Below are positions 16,376-24,365 of a stretch of DNA of 30,947 nucleotides, one piece after another. How positions within the stretch are numbered: position 1 is the stretch's first letter; every line of letters starts with the position of its first letter. Made by a program: the position numbers and the translations under genes. The notes beneath the pieces are model-generated. The model searched no databases. It saw only the letters and a program-made list of their open reading frames with translations, and had not been told where the DNA came from. Source of the DNA: Candidatus Fermentithermobacillaceae bacterium UBA3951 (GTDB lineage: Bacteria > Bacillota > Sulfobacillia > Fermentithermobacillales > Fermentithermobacillaceae); NCBI GenBank assembly GCA_002385465.1, contig DGDN01000002.1, positions 1 to 30,947 of the forward strand, given 5' to 3'.

Positions 16376-16437
16376 AACGCGGTTATGCCGTAGAACTACC
16401 TTGAGGCGCGATTCTCGCGAAGTGGGCGCCGGCCTTC

Positions 16438-16995
16438 TTAACGGACGGCCCGGTGATACCTAAGCGCTACGATTGACGCCAGGAAGGCTTTGACGATGTC
16501 TCCGGCCAGAAAAGGTATGGAGCCCGCGAGTAGCGCTTCTTTCAGGGACATTCCTGTCTGCCAGGCGAGGTAAGGTGCCCCAATCGCGTGGACCACAACT
16601 ATGCTCCCTGCAACCGACGCCGCAATTAGACGCCATAAGCCGGGAGGTCCTTTCTTGTTCCGCAAGCCGGCTTGGCCCGGACCGTACCTTCCCGACGGCA
16701 ACGCGATTAGCCCGGTTGTGACTGCCGCCGGTATAAACGAAAGGATATATCCTCCGGTAGGGCCCAGAATTGTCCCAAACCCCGATCTACCGCCTGAAAA
16801 AACGGGTAATCCGAAAAAGCCGGCTGCCAAGTAAATGCCAACTCCCGCCGTGCCCCACAAAGGTCCCAAGAGGAGCCCTGAAAGGCACACTCCCAGAGTC
16901 TGACCGGTGATCGGCACCGGGCTAAAGGGGAGCGGGACGGTCACCAGTGAGAGAGCCGAGGTCAAAGCTGCAATCATGGCGGCCTTGAGCATCAT
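16438..16995 (-). CDS. bioY: Biotin transporter S component BioY
   Basis: Membrane protein that binds biotin and imports it alone or with the ECF AAT module. Family features are clear: VPLPFSPVPITGQTLGVCLSGLLLGP near the N-terminus (split here as VPLPFSPVPITGQ and TLGVCLSGLLLGP), then GVGIYLAAGFFGLPVF and GPTGGYILSF, with a C-terminal FLAGDIVKAFLA. The reading frame is open to 17100, but the proposed promoter ends there and the extra 35 residues are charged and not family-like. The start is therefore placed at the ATG pair near 16995 (MMLKAAMIA, or MLKAAMIA from the second ATG at 16992), although its ribosome site is weak. birA lies nearby on the same strand; no biotin synthesis genes are seen. 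Confidence 0.9.
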   Translation of the reverse strand: MMLKAAMIAALTSALSLVTVPLPFSPVPITGQTLGVCLSGLLLGPLWGTAGVGIYLAAGFFGLPVFSGGRSGFGTILGPTGGYILSFIPAAVTTGLIALPSGRYGPGQAGLRNKKGPPGLWRLIAASVAGSIVVVHAIGAPYLAWQTGMSLKEALLAGSIPFLAGDIVKAFLASIVALRYHRAVR

Positions 16996-17107
16996 GGACA
17001 GTCTGTTCTCGGCGTGTCTCGTGGGAGAGACCCTCCTCTCACCGGGCCTTGTGCGCCTTTCGTGAAAAGCTGCGCCGCGTCCGGCGCGTGAACGCAACAC
17101 TTTGAGC

Positions 17108-17142
17108 AGTATAACAGGTTGAGCGGTAGTTTAAAAAGCCCG
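17108..17142 (-). promoter_or_regulatory. Possible bioY promoter
   Basis: On the minus strand TATACT (17108-17113) makes a good -10 box; the best -35 candidate about 17-18 bases upstream is only TTTTAA. Transcription would begin near 17100 and give a leader of about 105 bases. No BirA-type operator with long GTTAAC-like half sites was seen. Confidence 0.4.
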
Positions 17143-17210
17143 GCAGGATAAACACCTTGAAGAAAGAAATCGGTAAAGGATCGGAAGCTGCGAGACAGGA
17201 GGTTCGGGAA

Positions 17211-18023
17211 GTGAAGGTTTTCATATCTGTAGACATGGAAGGCGTTTCTGGCGTAGTCCACTGGAACCAGACTCAGCACGGCAAAGAGGATTATGAGCGT
17301 ATGAGGCGTCTCATGACCCAAGAAGTGAACGCAGCAGTGGAAGGGGCTTTTGCGGGAGGAGCCAAGGAAATCGTGGTAAACGACTCACACGGTTCCATGC
17401 GCAACGTTGTGATCGAAGACTTGCACCCGGACGTCAGGCTGATTACGGGCTCCTCAAAGCCGATGTCTATGATGGAAGGCCTGACCGCCGATTTCGATGC
17501 GGTCTTCCTGGTCGGATACCATTCCCGGGCGTCGTCCACGGGGGTCCTCAATCATACATACACCGGCCGCGTCATCCACTACTGGGTAAACGGCAAGGTT
17601 ATGGGGGAAACCGGGATGAACGCCTTGATTGCGGGTCACCACAGGGTGCCCGTCGCCCTTGTTACGGGTGACAGCGCGGTTACCAAGGAAGCCGAGGAAC
17701 TCCTGGGCAACATAACCACGGTAACGGTCAAGGAGCCGAGAAGCCAGTTTTCCGCGCTCTGCCTGCACCCGGCCAAGGCCAGGGAGCTTATCAAGGAAGG
17801 CGCTCAAAAAGCGCTCGCCAACCTGGCTTCCGCCAAGCCGCTTATACCCGATACTCCGTCAACAGTCAGGCTGCAGTTCCACACCTCTGGAGAGGCCGAC
17901 GGGGCGTCAATCATGCCGGGCGCAGTTAGGATCGACCCCGTGACCGTAGAGTTCACCGGAAAGGACTACCTGGAGGCCTATCGCGGCGCGCGGACAATGA
18001 TGACGCTGGCGTGGTCGTCGTAA
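17211..18023 (+). CDS. M55 family D-aminopeptidase (DppA-like)
   Basis: Zinc-dependent aminopeptidase related to Bacillus DppA, which releases D-Ala from D-Ala-D-Ala and similar D-peptides. The metal motif SVDMEG is at residues 6-11 (Asp8, Glu10). Later metal and catalytic segments NDSHGSMRN, VGYHSRAS and NHTYTGR follow. From the GTG at 17211 the product is 270 aa, close to DppA; this start has AGGAGGTT (17197-17204) 6 bases upstream, while the longer frame from 17157 has no such site. No dpp peptide permease follows. Next to the wall-recycling genes, a role in using D-amino-acid peptides from peptidoglycan is plausible but inferred. Confidence 0.9.
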   Translation: MKVFISVDMEGVSGVVHWNQTQHGKEDYERMRRLMTQEVNAAVEGAFAGGAKEIVVNDSHGSMRNVVIEDLHPDVRLITGSSKPMSMMEGLTADFDAVFLVGYHSRASSTGVLNHTYTGRVIHYWVNGKVMGETGMNALIAGHHRVPVALVTGDSAVTKEAEELLGNITTVTVKEPRSQFSALCLHPAKARELIKEGAQKALANLASAKPLIPDTPSTVRLQFHTSGEADGASIMPGAVRIDPVTVEFTGKDYLEAYRGARTMMTLAWSS

Positions 18024-18057
18024 GCAGGGCTGTATCCCTTAAGTAGTCGCGAACCCA

Positions 18058-19050
18058 CTAAGCCATTGGGCGGAGTGAAAGGTCCCCGGCGGAAAAGGCT
18101 ATAGTCTCTCCGCCGGGGACTTCTATTAAGGCCCTTCCTCCGTCGTCTACTCCCCGGAAGGTCCCGCAGGTTTTGGAGTCGTCATTGGACGAGCGATTCT
18201 GGAGCACAACTTGTCTCCCCACGAAAGCCCATAGCCCATGTAGGCTTTCACGGATTCCTGCGAGGCCGGTCTTTTCAAACCGGAAGAGGGCGCGCTCGAG
18301 ATTGTTCAAGACGGCTGCGACCAGCGCGTTTCTGTCCACGGGTCGTTTTCTGAGCATGCGGATGGAAGAAGCCGTCTTCTTTATGTCCTCCGGGAAATCC
18401 GCCTCTCCTTGGTTTGCGTTTATCCCTATACCGCAGATGATGTAGGGAGGATGAATGGCGTGGCCGGTGCTCTCATCACCGTCATCCTCCTTCGTGAGCC
18501 GGCAGGGAGAGACAGGCACTACGACTGCCTCGCAGAGGATGCCGCAGACCTTCTTGCCTTCAACCAGCACATCGTTGGGCCACTTCAGCCGGGCCTGAAG
18601 GCCCGTGAGGGACCTTATGGCGGAAGCCACCGCGTAACCCGCCAGAATGGCGACGAGAGGTGCGTGGTCGGGCGAAATGTCGGGACGGAGGATAGCCGAC
18701 ATGAACACCCCGCCTGCCGGAGACTCCCACCGCCGTCCCAGCCGGCCCTTTCCCCCCGTCTGCTTCTCCGCGATGACCACTGTCCCGGTGACCGGCCTGG
18801 CAACCGTCCCGGCAGGGGACTCGGGGGCATGTCCGGTGGGCACACCTTCCTGCTCGGCCGGTCCGATGAGCCATTTTGCGTCGTCGTTGGTGGAACCTGT
18901 GGTCTCCTTGTAGATAATCCTCCTACCGAGGTAGGAGGTAGCCAGCATGGCAGTTATGGCTTGGACGGAAAGGGTGTCCTCGCGGACGTCTCTAAGGACC
19001 TCTCTTGCGATGTTTCCGGCGTATTCTTTCTCTTGCGGCCGTTTGTTCAC
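18058..19050 (-). CDS. birA: Biotin-[acetyl-CoA-carboxylase] ligase, no DNA-binding domain
   Basis: Attaches biotin, through biotinyl-AMP, to the carrier protein of biotin enzymes. ETTGSTNDDAKWL, then TVVIAEKQTGGKGRLGRRW (the nucleotide/biotin loop) and LKWPNDVLVEGKKVCGILCE are family signatures, with a small C-terminal domain at the end. There is no helix-turn-helix, so this is a group I ligase and not a repressor. A Pro/Gly/Ala-rich insert of about 25 residues lies between the STN helix and the TVVIAE strand. The GTG at 19050 has AAGGAAGAGG 5 bases upstream and is preferred to the GTG at 19098. It is the last gene of the minus-strand wall-recycling run, 77 bases after anmK. Confidence 0.92.
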   Translation of the reverse strand: MNKRPQEKEYAGNIAREVLRDVREDTLSVQAITAMLATSYLGRRIIYKETTGSTNDDAKWLIGPAEQEGVPTGHAPESPAGTVARPVTGTVVIAEKQTGGKGRLGRRWESPAGGVFMSAILRPDISPDHAPLVAILAGYAVASAIRSLTGLQARLKWPNDVLVEGKKVCGILCEAVVVPVSPCRLTKEDDGDESTGHAIHPPYIICGIGINANQGEADFPEDIKKTASSIRMLRKRPVDRNALVAAVLNNLERALFRFEKTGLAGIRESLHGLWAFVGRQVVLQNRSSNDDSKTCGTFRGVDDGGRALIEVPGGETIAFSAGDLSLRPMA

Positions 19051-19115
19051 GATGACCTCTTCCTTTACCACGCCTTGGCCCTGCGCTGCCTTTCTCACTG
19101 TGTCTGCCCGTGGCC

Positions 19116-19135
19116 TGCCCTAACATGTCAGGGCA
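19116..19135 (-). other. Small hairpin at the end of anmK
   Basis: TGCCCT (19116-19121) pairs with AGGGCA (19130-19135) around an 8-base loop that contains the anmK stop region. There is no T-run, so it may pause or protect RNA rather than terminate. Confidence 0.3.
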
Positions 19136-20318
19136 GCGCGATCTTGCCCATCACTACCGCCTTCTCTGCGCCGGTTGCCGTCGGGAGGTTGTTGGTGCGT
19201 CCCGAAAGGAGCTCGTTCCCCAGGATGGCGAAAGCAAGGGCCTCCTTGGCCTGGTCCGGTATGCCTATATCATCGTGGGTAAGGACTTTCACCGGATGAA
19301 GCTCTTGCCGGAACCTCCTCATGAAATAGGGATTTCGGGCGCCCCCGCCGCCCACGATGACCTCATCGACGGGTCCCTTAGGAAACACAAAGTCCCGGTA
19401 AGCCCTGACGACGCTCTGTACGGTGAGCTCCGCGGCCGTCGCCACAATATCTTCCCGGGACACGCAGCCCACCTGGTGAGCAGTCTCAATGAGTGATTTC
19501 GAGTACTGAATGCCGAAGAGCTCCCTGCCGGTCGACTTCGGAGGGGGCTTTCTGAAATATGGATGGTCCAGGAGGTGCTCCAGCAGCCTGCGGTGGACAC
19601 AGCCCGATGAAGCCAAGCGGCCGTCCTTATCCATTGTCTCCTGCCCGCCGGTAAGCAGCGAGACAACTCCATCTACGACCATGTTGCCCGGACCCGTATC
19701 AAACGCGACTATCGAGTCTGGAGACGCGTCGGGAGGAAGGTACGTAAGGTTTCCGATGCCGCCTAAGTTCTGCATAATCCGGCCCAGGGTGGGGTGGGTG
19801 ATTAGGAGATAATCCACGTAGGGCACTAAAGGAGCTCCTTGGCCCCCTTGGGCCATATCGGCGGGACGGAAATCGCCGATTGTCAGTACTCCCGTCTTTT
19901 GGGCGATGACCGAGATATCCCCTATCTGGAGCGTGGCTCGGCTGGGGATCACCGGATGATCCGGCTCGGGGAAATGGACAAGGGTTTGTCCGTGGGAGCA
20001 TATGGCATCTATGTCCTCAGGTTTGAACCCGGATTCGGCGAGGCACTTGAGGGCGGCTCCTGCGAATATGTCTCCTATCAGGAAATTGAGGCGCGCCACT
20101 TCTTCGCATGAAAGAAGCCTCAGGTCGCCCAGGAGCAGCCGCCTGATCGACGGGGGGTATTCAACCGATGTTAGGTGGAGGAATTCGGCTCGAGCACCCT
20201 TCTCTGAACCCGTGACCTTGCATAGAACAGCATCCACCCCGTCGGCGGATGTCCCGGACATGAGGCCTATGAGCAGGCGGGCGTCCTTCTTCCCGACGGC
20301 ATTTAGGAGACTTGTCAT
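19128..20318 (-). CDS. anmK: Anhydro-N-acetylmuramic acid kinase
   Basis: Phosphorylates and opens 1,6-anhydro-MurNAc to MurNAc-6-phosphate, the substrate of MurQ. Family motifs are GLMSGTSADGVDAV near the N-terminus, SHGQTLVHFPE, a DFRPADMAQGGQGAPLVPY segment, FDTGPGNMVVDG, and VGGGGARNP near the C-terminus. The frame is open to 20426, but the extra 36 residues are Thr/Gly-rich and not conserved. The ATG at 20318 puts GLMSGTS at a normal distance from the start, although its ribosome site is weak. It lies downstream of nagZ on the same strand. Anhydro-sugars come from lytic transglycosylases, so its presence implies that such fragments reach the cytosol. Confidence 0.93.
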   Translation of the reverse strand: MTSLLNAVGKKDARLLIGLMSGTSADGVDAVLCKVTGSEKGARAEFLHLTSVEYPPSIRRLLLGDLRLLSCEEVARLNFLIGDIFAGAALKCLAESGFKPEDIDAICSHGQTLVHFPEPDHPVIPSRATLQIGDISVIAQKTGVLTIGDFRPADMAQGGQGAPLVPYVDYLLITHPTLGRIMQNLGGIGNLTYLPPDASPDSIVAFDTGPGNMVVDGVVSLLTGGQETMDKDGRLASSGCVHRRLLEHLLDHPYFRKPPPKSTGRELFGIQYSKSLIETAHQVGCVSREDIVATAAELTVQSVVRAYRDFVFPKGPVDEVIVGGGGARNPYFMRRFRQELHPVKVLTHDDIGIPDQAKEALAFAILGNELLSGRTNNLPTATGAEKAVVMGKIALP

Positions 20319-20471
20319 TCCCGTTCTTTCGCACGTTGTCACTTCACCCGGCTGCCCGGTTGCCACTCTGCCTGTCATACCTTTAGTCACCACGCCTTTC
20401 GGGCCGGTTGTCCCGGCGGTACCCACGTTCTTTTCATGAGATCGTGTCCACCTTCGCCCATATTCACCTTC

Positions 20472-22049
20472 TCACAGCCTGACGGGCAGCCTGCCCCCGG
20501 CTTTGGCTTCTCCCGTGAGGACCTTGGCGAGAGCCCTGAGGGCTTCTGGCCGGTGGCTGTAAGTGCAGATAAAGGTGCGCGCATCGGGGAAAACGCGGAA
20601 ATCGTAAGGATCTCCGGTGGCCACCAATACGGCGCCGGGCTTCTTCCGGAGGATGGACCTCACCCGGGCCGCTTGCTCTTCACTTTTCCACGCGTTCCTC
20701 AAGAGGACGATTGCTGTGTCGGCTCGGCTCAACTCTTCTTCCTGGGTGATCTCCCGGGCGCTATATCGGGCTGTCGCGGCCTCCGTCCTGGTCCCGTAAA
20801 TGTGGTGGGCGACCTGTGCCCCTCTCTGCCTCAGAGCCTCGCCCAGTTCCGTTTCCGGATACGGCGAGACGATGACGAAACGGGCTCCCTTGTTAATGCT
20901 CACAGGCAACCCGGCTTCCTTGATCACTGTTATTGACCGGCGGTGGGCTTCCGCCGATAGGGAGCGGAGCTCTTCTGTATCCGCCTCTTCCGGAGGGAGC
21001 GGGTTCGGCAGTCTCAAGGCTTTCTTGAGTGATATGACCCGCCGCACGGCCTCGTCGAGCCGGGCAAGCGTGATCTCGCCGTTCTTAACAGCCTCTATGA
21101 TCATCTCGTACGCTTCTCGCTGGAGCTGCGGGGTGTGGGAGACGAGCACCATGTCTGCTCCGGCCTTGAGGGCCAAGACGGCGCCCCTGGCCGTCCCGAA
21201 GTACTGAGAGATGGCGTTCATCTCCATGCAGTCTGTCATTATGAGGCCTTGGAACCCCATGTCTCTCCTTAAGAGGCCCTGCAGCACCGGCGCCGAGATC
21301 GTCGCAGGACGGTCCGGGTCGACGGCTTTGAAAATGATGTGGGCGGTCATGATGGCGGGAAGTCCTTTTCTGATCGCCGTTTTGAAAGGTCTTAGCTCCA
21401 CTTCCGAGAGACGGTCCAGAGGGTGGGGGAGGACGGGGAGGTCCAGATGCGAGTCGACCGACGTATTGCCGTGACCCGGGTAGTGCTTGCCGACAGGGGC
21501 AATCCCCGCCGACAAAGATCCTTGCACCGATGCCGTCCCCAGTGTCTCAACCATCTCGGGATCGCTTCCGAAGGAACGGACACCGATGACCGGGTTGTCG
21601 GGGTTATCGTTTACATCCAGAACCGGGGCGAGGTTCATGTTTATCCCTGCAGCCCTTATCTGAGTGCCGGCGGCGCGGGCTACCTTGAACGCGAGCTCGG
21701 GGTCGCCTATTGCGCCGAGAGCCATTGGTCCGGGCATGAGGGGAAGACCTCGATCAAGACGGACCACCGGACCGCCCTCCTGGTCAGCAGATATGAGGAG
21801 AGGTAGGTTACCGGAAGACAGGGCCATGTCCTGGAGGGCCTCTGACAAGGCGGCGGTTTCCGGGACAGAACCCGTATTCCGGGCGAAGTAAATGATGCCT
21901 CCTACCTTAAGGTCTTGGATGGGAGCGGCGGCGCCCTCCGGATCTTTTCCTGAAAACCCGACCATGAGGACCTGCCCCACCTTCTCCCGGAGGGAGAGGT
22001 CCCCGGCTTCCATTTGCGGGAACCCTGGGTTTCGCGAGTTAACAGCCAA
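20472..22049 (-). CDS. nagZ: Beta-N-acetylglucosaminidase NagZ (GH3)
   Basis: Removes GlcNAc from GlcNAc-MurNAc fragments. The GH3 barrel is complete: SADQEGGPVVR (88-98), KHYPGHGNTSVDSHLDLP (188-205) with the Asp199/His201 dyad used by NagZ as acid/base, and the nucleophile Asp273 in MTDCMEM. A second domain (about 340-525) makes it longer than the one-domain Gram-negative enzyme and similar to Bacillus NagZ. There is no signal peptide, whereas the Bacillus enzyme is exported. The TTG at 22049 has AGGCGAG upstream; an ATG at 22013 (MEAGDLSL) has no clear site. A 15-codon ORF overlaps the TTG start. Confidence 0.93.
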   Translation of the reverse strand: MAVNSRNPGFPQMEAGDLSLREKVGQVLMVGFSGKDPEGAAAPIQDLKVGGIIYFARNTGSVPETAALSEALQDMALSSGNLPLLISADQEGGPVVRLDRGLPLMPGPMALGAIGDPELAFKVARAAGTQIRAAGINMNLAPVLDVNDNPDNPVIGVRSFGSDPEMVETLGTASVQGSLSAGIAPVGKHYPGHGNTSVDSHLDLPVLPHPLDRLSEVELRPFKTAIRKGLPAIMTAHIIFKAVDPDRPATISAPVLQGLLRRDMGFQGLIMTDCMEMNAISQYFGTARGAVLALKAGADMVLVSHTPQLQREAYEMIIEAVKNGEITLARLDEAVRRVISLKKALRLPNPLPPEEADTEELRSLSAEAHRRSITVIKEAGLPVSINKGARFVIVSPYPETELGEALRQRGAQVAHHIYGTRTEAATARYSAREITQEEELSRADTAIVLLRNAWKSEEQAARVRSILRKKPGAVLVATGDPYDFRVFPDARTFICTYSHRPEALRALAKVLTGEAKAGGRLPVRL

Positions 22050-22086
22050 ACTGGTCTCGCCTGCCTTTCACCGAAGTACCGTTCAT
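22039..22086 (-). CDS. Possible 15-codon leader ORF overlapping the nagZ start
   Basis: ATG at 22086 to TAA at 22039 encodes MNGTSVKGRRDQFGC. AGAGGT lies 4-6 bases upstream of the ATG, a better site than that of nagZ itself, and the ORF ends 11 bases inside the nagZ TTG start. Such an overlap could couple translation. It may equally be chance in a 54-base spacer. Confidence 0.3.
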   Translation of the reverse strand: MNGTSVKGRRDQFGC

Positions 22087-22103
22087 CTTGACCTCTCGCA
22101 CGA

Positions 22104-24290
22104 TTACTTCTGCTTTTTGACCGAGGCGGCGACGGCGTTTGCGAACTGCGCCCTGACGCGTATGTGAGCGTTGCCTTCGCGCCCGGCGTGCACCCGGTTG
22201 GTTAGCAGGATGGCCGCGGTGCCGGTTGTGGGATCGCACCATATGCTGGTCCCGGTGAAGCCGGTATGCCCGAACGCACGGTCCGACATAAGGTCGCCTC
22301 CTGAGGAGTACCGCTTTGACCGGAGCTGCCATCCCAGGCCGCGCCTTTCGCCGGCAGTCGCTTCTTCCGTGATGGCTGCCGCAACGGTCGCTTCGCCCAG
22401 GACCCTGACTCCATCCAGGGTGCCGCCGCCGAGCCACATGAGCGCGTATCTTGCCAGGTCGTAGACCGTACCGAAAAGGCCCGCGTGTCCGCACACGCCT
22501 CCCAGGGAGAAAGCGTTCTCATCGTGGACCTCGCCCCACATGACTCGCCCGAGGTCGGGCCTGTACTCAGTAGCTGCGATGCGATATCTCTTCTCGAGGT
22601 CGGGCGTAAAACATGTGTCTTTCATCCCGAGGGGCTCTAAGACTTCCTTGGCGACGAATTCGTCGAGCCCAACCCCCGTGATCCTCTTAACCATTTCGCC
22701 CAGCATTATGAACCCGAGGTCGCTGTACACCACTTTCTCTCCCGGTACCTCATCCTCGGCGAGGCTCAGGGCGCAGATGGCTTCCACAACCTCTTCTCCC
22801 TGAAGGCCCTTCTCATAGAACTTTACGTGGGCAGGTAGGCCCGATGTATGCGTGAGGAGTTGCCGGATGGTTATGGCTTCCTTTCCGCCCTGGCCGAACT
22901 CCGGGATGAACAGGGAAAGGGGATCGTCAAGGCGGAACACCCCTCGCTCCAGGAGCTTTAGGATCGCCGGCAGAGTCGCCGTGACTTTGGTCAGGGAGGC
23001 CAGGTCGAACATCGTGTTGGGCGTTGCCGGTATTCGTTCCGGGGTGCGCACCGCCCAACCGAAGGCCCGGGGATACAGCATGACTCCCCTGTGGACTATC
23101 GTTGCCACTGCTCCGGGGATGGGACCTTCTCCGTCACCGACCGCCCGGGCAACTGCTCCAAAAGCCTGCTCGACCTGGGCAGGATCGAGCCCCACATCCT
23201 GGGCCTGGCCCATGGGCAGTGCGGGTGGGGTGGAGGTCGCCCGTCCTGGGATACCGCCTTGTGCAACGGGCGATTCGGCCATATCGGATGGTTCAGGCGG
23301 AACGCAGGGCGCCGGCATAGCGGGTGATATTGGCGGAGCGGGCGAGGTGTCTGAACCGGCATCTCCGCTTCCGTCTCCGTACCTTTCTCTTGCCAGAAGG
23401 ACGGCCTTGCGGATGGCCCCGCCGCACTCTTCCAACAAGGCAGATGCCTGGCTTACCGATGCTCTAGACGCAAGAGCGATGAGCGCTATTCCGATGTCTC
23501 CTTGGGCCTCTGCGAAGACGCGCTCCACCTCGTGAGCCGGCCTGCCTGTGGCTTCCGTGAGGATCCGGAGCGCCCTGCCCGCAAGCTTGGTGTTCCTGGG
23601 CGAGGTGCCGGCCATGAGGTTGGAATATGTACGCCCGGCGATAATCATGGCCGCCGTGGACATCGTGTTGAGCACAAGTTTTTGGGCCGTGCCGTTTTTC
23701 ATTCTGGTAGAGCCGGCCACTACTTCGGGACCCACCTGAGGGGCGATTACCAGGTCCGCCTCTTTAGCCACCGGGCCGGACGTGTCCCCCACGATCGCCA
23801 CAGTCTTGGCTTTTTGCTTCCTCGCTTCGGCGAGAGCGCCTGCTACGAAGGGGGTTCGTCCAGACGAGGCAATCCCTATAACCATGTCCGAGGGACCGGC
23901 TTTTCTCGTTACAATCTCGCGGGCGCCGTCTTCCCGGCTGTCCTCGGAGCCCTCGGACGCCTTGGATATCGCCTTCTCTCCCCCTGACATGATCGCTATC
24001 ACGTGCTTTCCGATGGAACCGTATGTTGGCTCCAATTCCGACGCGTCAAGCACGCCTATTCTTCCGCTGGTGCCTGCCCCGACATAGAAGACCCGGCCGC
24101 CCAAGAGGATGGTTTCTGCCATCCATTCGGCGGCCTTTGCAATGTTCTGGATCTCGGTTGCGACTGCCGGAGCCACCCTGTGGTCCTCTGCGTTAATGAC
24201 CGAGACGATCTTCTCAGCCGGCCAGGTGTCGATGTCTTTCGTGAGCGGGTTTACCCACTCGGTCCTGGGGATACCTCGTGTCGTCATCAT
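22104..24290 (-). CDS. murQ: MurQ etherase fused to an AmiE-like serine hydrolase
   Basis: Single 728-aa frame with two enzymes. Residues 1 to about 305 are N-acetylmuramic acid 6-phosphate etherase (MurNAc-6-P to GlcNAc-6-P plus D-lactate), with the SIS-domain loop GAGTSGR (71-77), the catalytic Glu85 in LDASE, the EGSEDS segment (113-118), and VVAGSTRMKNGTA. A Pro/Ala/Ser-rich linker (about 306-368) follows. Residues 370-728 are a beta-lactamase/PBP4*-type serine hydrolase: nucleophile Ser432 in SLTK (432-435), Tyr522-Ser-Asp, and an HTGFTG third motif. In Bacillus the corresponding protein, AmiE (YbbE), is an N-acetylmuramyl-L-alanine amidase encoded next to murQ. There is no signal peptide. 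The ATG pair at 24290 has only a weak GAAAGG upstream. Confidence 0.93.
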   Translation of the reverse strand: MMTTRGIPRTEWVNPLTKDIDTWPAEKIVSVINAEDHRVAPAVATEIQNIAKAAEWMAETILLGGRVFYVGAGTSGRIGVLDASELEPTYGSIGKHVIAIMSGGEKAISKASEGSEDSREDGAREIVTRKAGPSDMVIGIASSGRTPFVAGALAEARKQKAKTVAIVGDTSGPVAKEADLVIAPQVGPEVVAGSTRMKNGTAQKLVLNTMSTAAMIIAGRTYSNLMAGTSPRNTKLAGRALRILTEATGRPAHEVERVFAEAQGDIGIALIALASRASVSQASALLEECGGAIRKAVLLARERYGDGSGDAGSDTSPAPPISPAMPAPCVPPEPSDMAESPVAQGGIPGRATSTPPALPMGQAQDVGLDPAQVEQAFGAVARAVGDGEGPIPGAVATIVHRGVMLYPRAFGWAVRTPERIPATPNTMFDLASLTKVTATLPAILKLLERGVFRLDDPLSLFIPEFGQGGKEAITIRQLLTHTSGLPAHVKFYEKGLQGEEVVEAICALSLAEDEVPGEKVVYSDLGFIMLGEMVKRITGVGLDEFVAKEVLEPLGMKDTCFTPDLEKRYRIAATEYRPDLGRVMWGEVHDENAFSLGGVCGHAGLFGTVYDLARYALMWLGGGTLDGVRVLGEATVAAAITEEATAGERRGLGWQLRSKRYSSGGDLMSDRAFGHTGFTGTSIWCDPTTGTAAILLTNRVHAGREGNAHIRVRAQFANAVAASVKKQK

Positions 24291-24365
24291 GATCCCGTGC
24301 CTTTCGTAGACCGGCCCCTTTCCGGGAACCGGCTTTGTTATCTCAAACTCTTGAAACCGGGCCTC

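Noticed and set aside
18409..19299. A 296-codon plus-strand open frame
   Set aside because: It is antisense to birA and anmK, which have clear family motifs; the translation has no recognisable domain.
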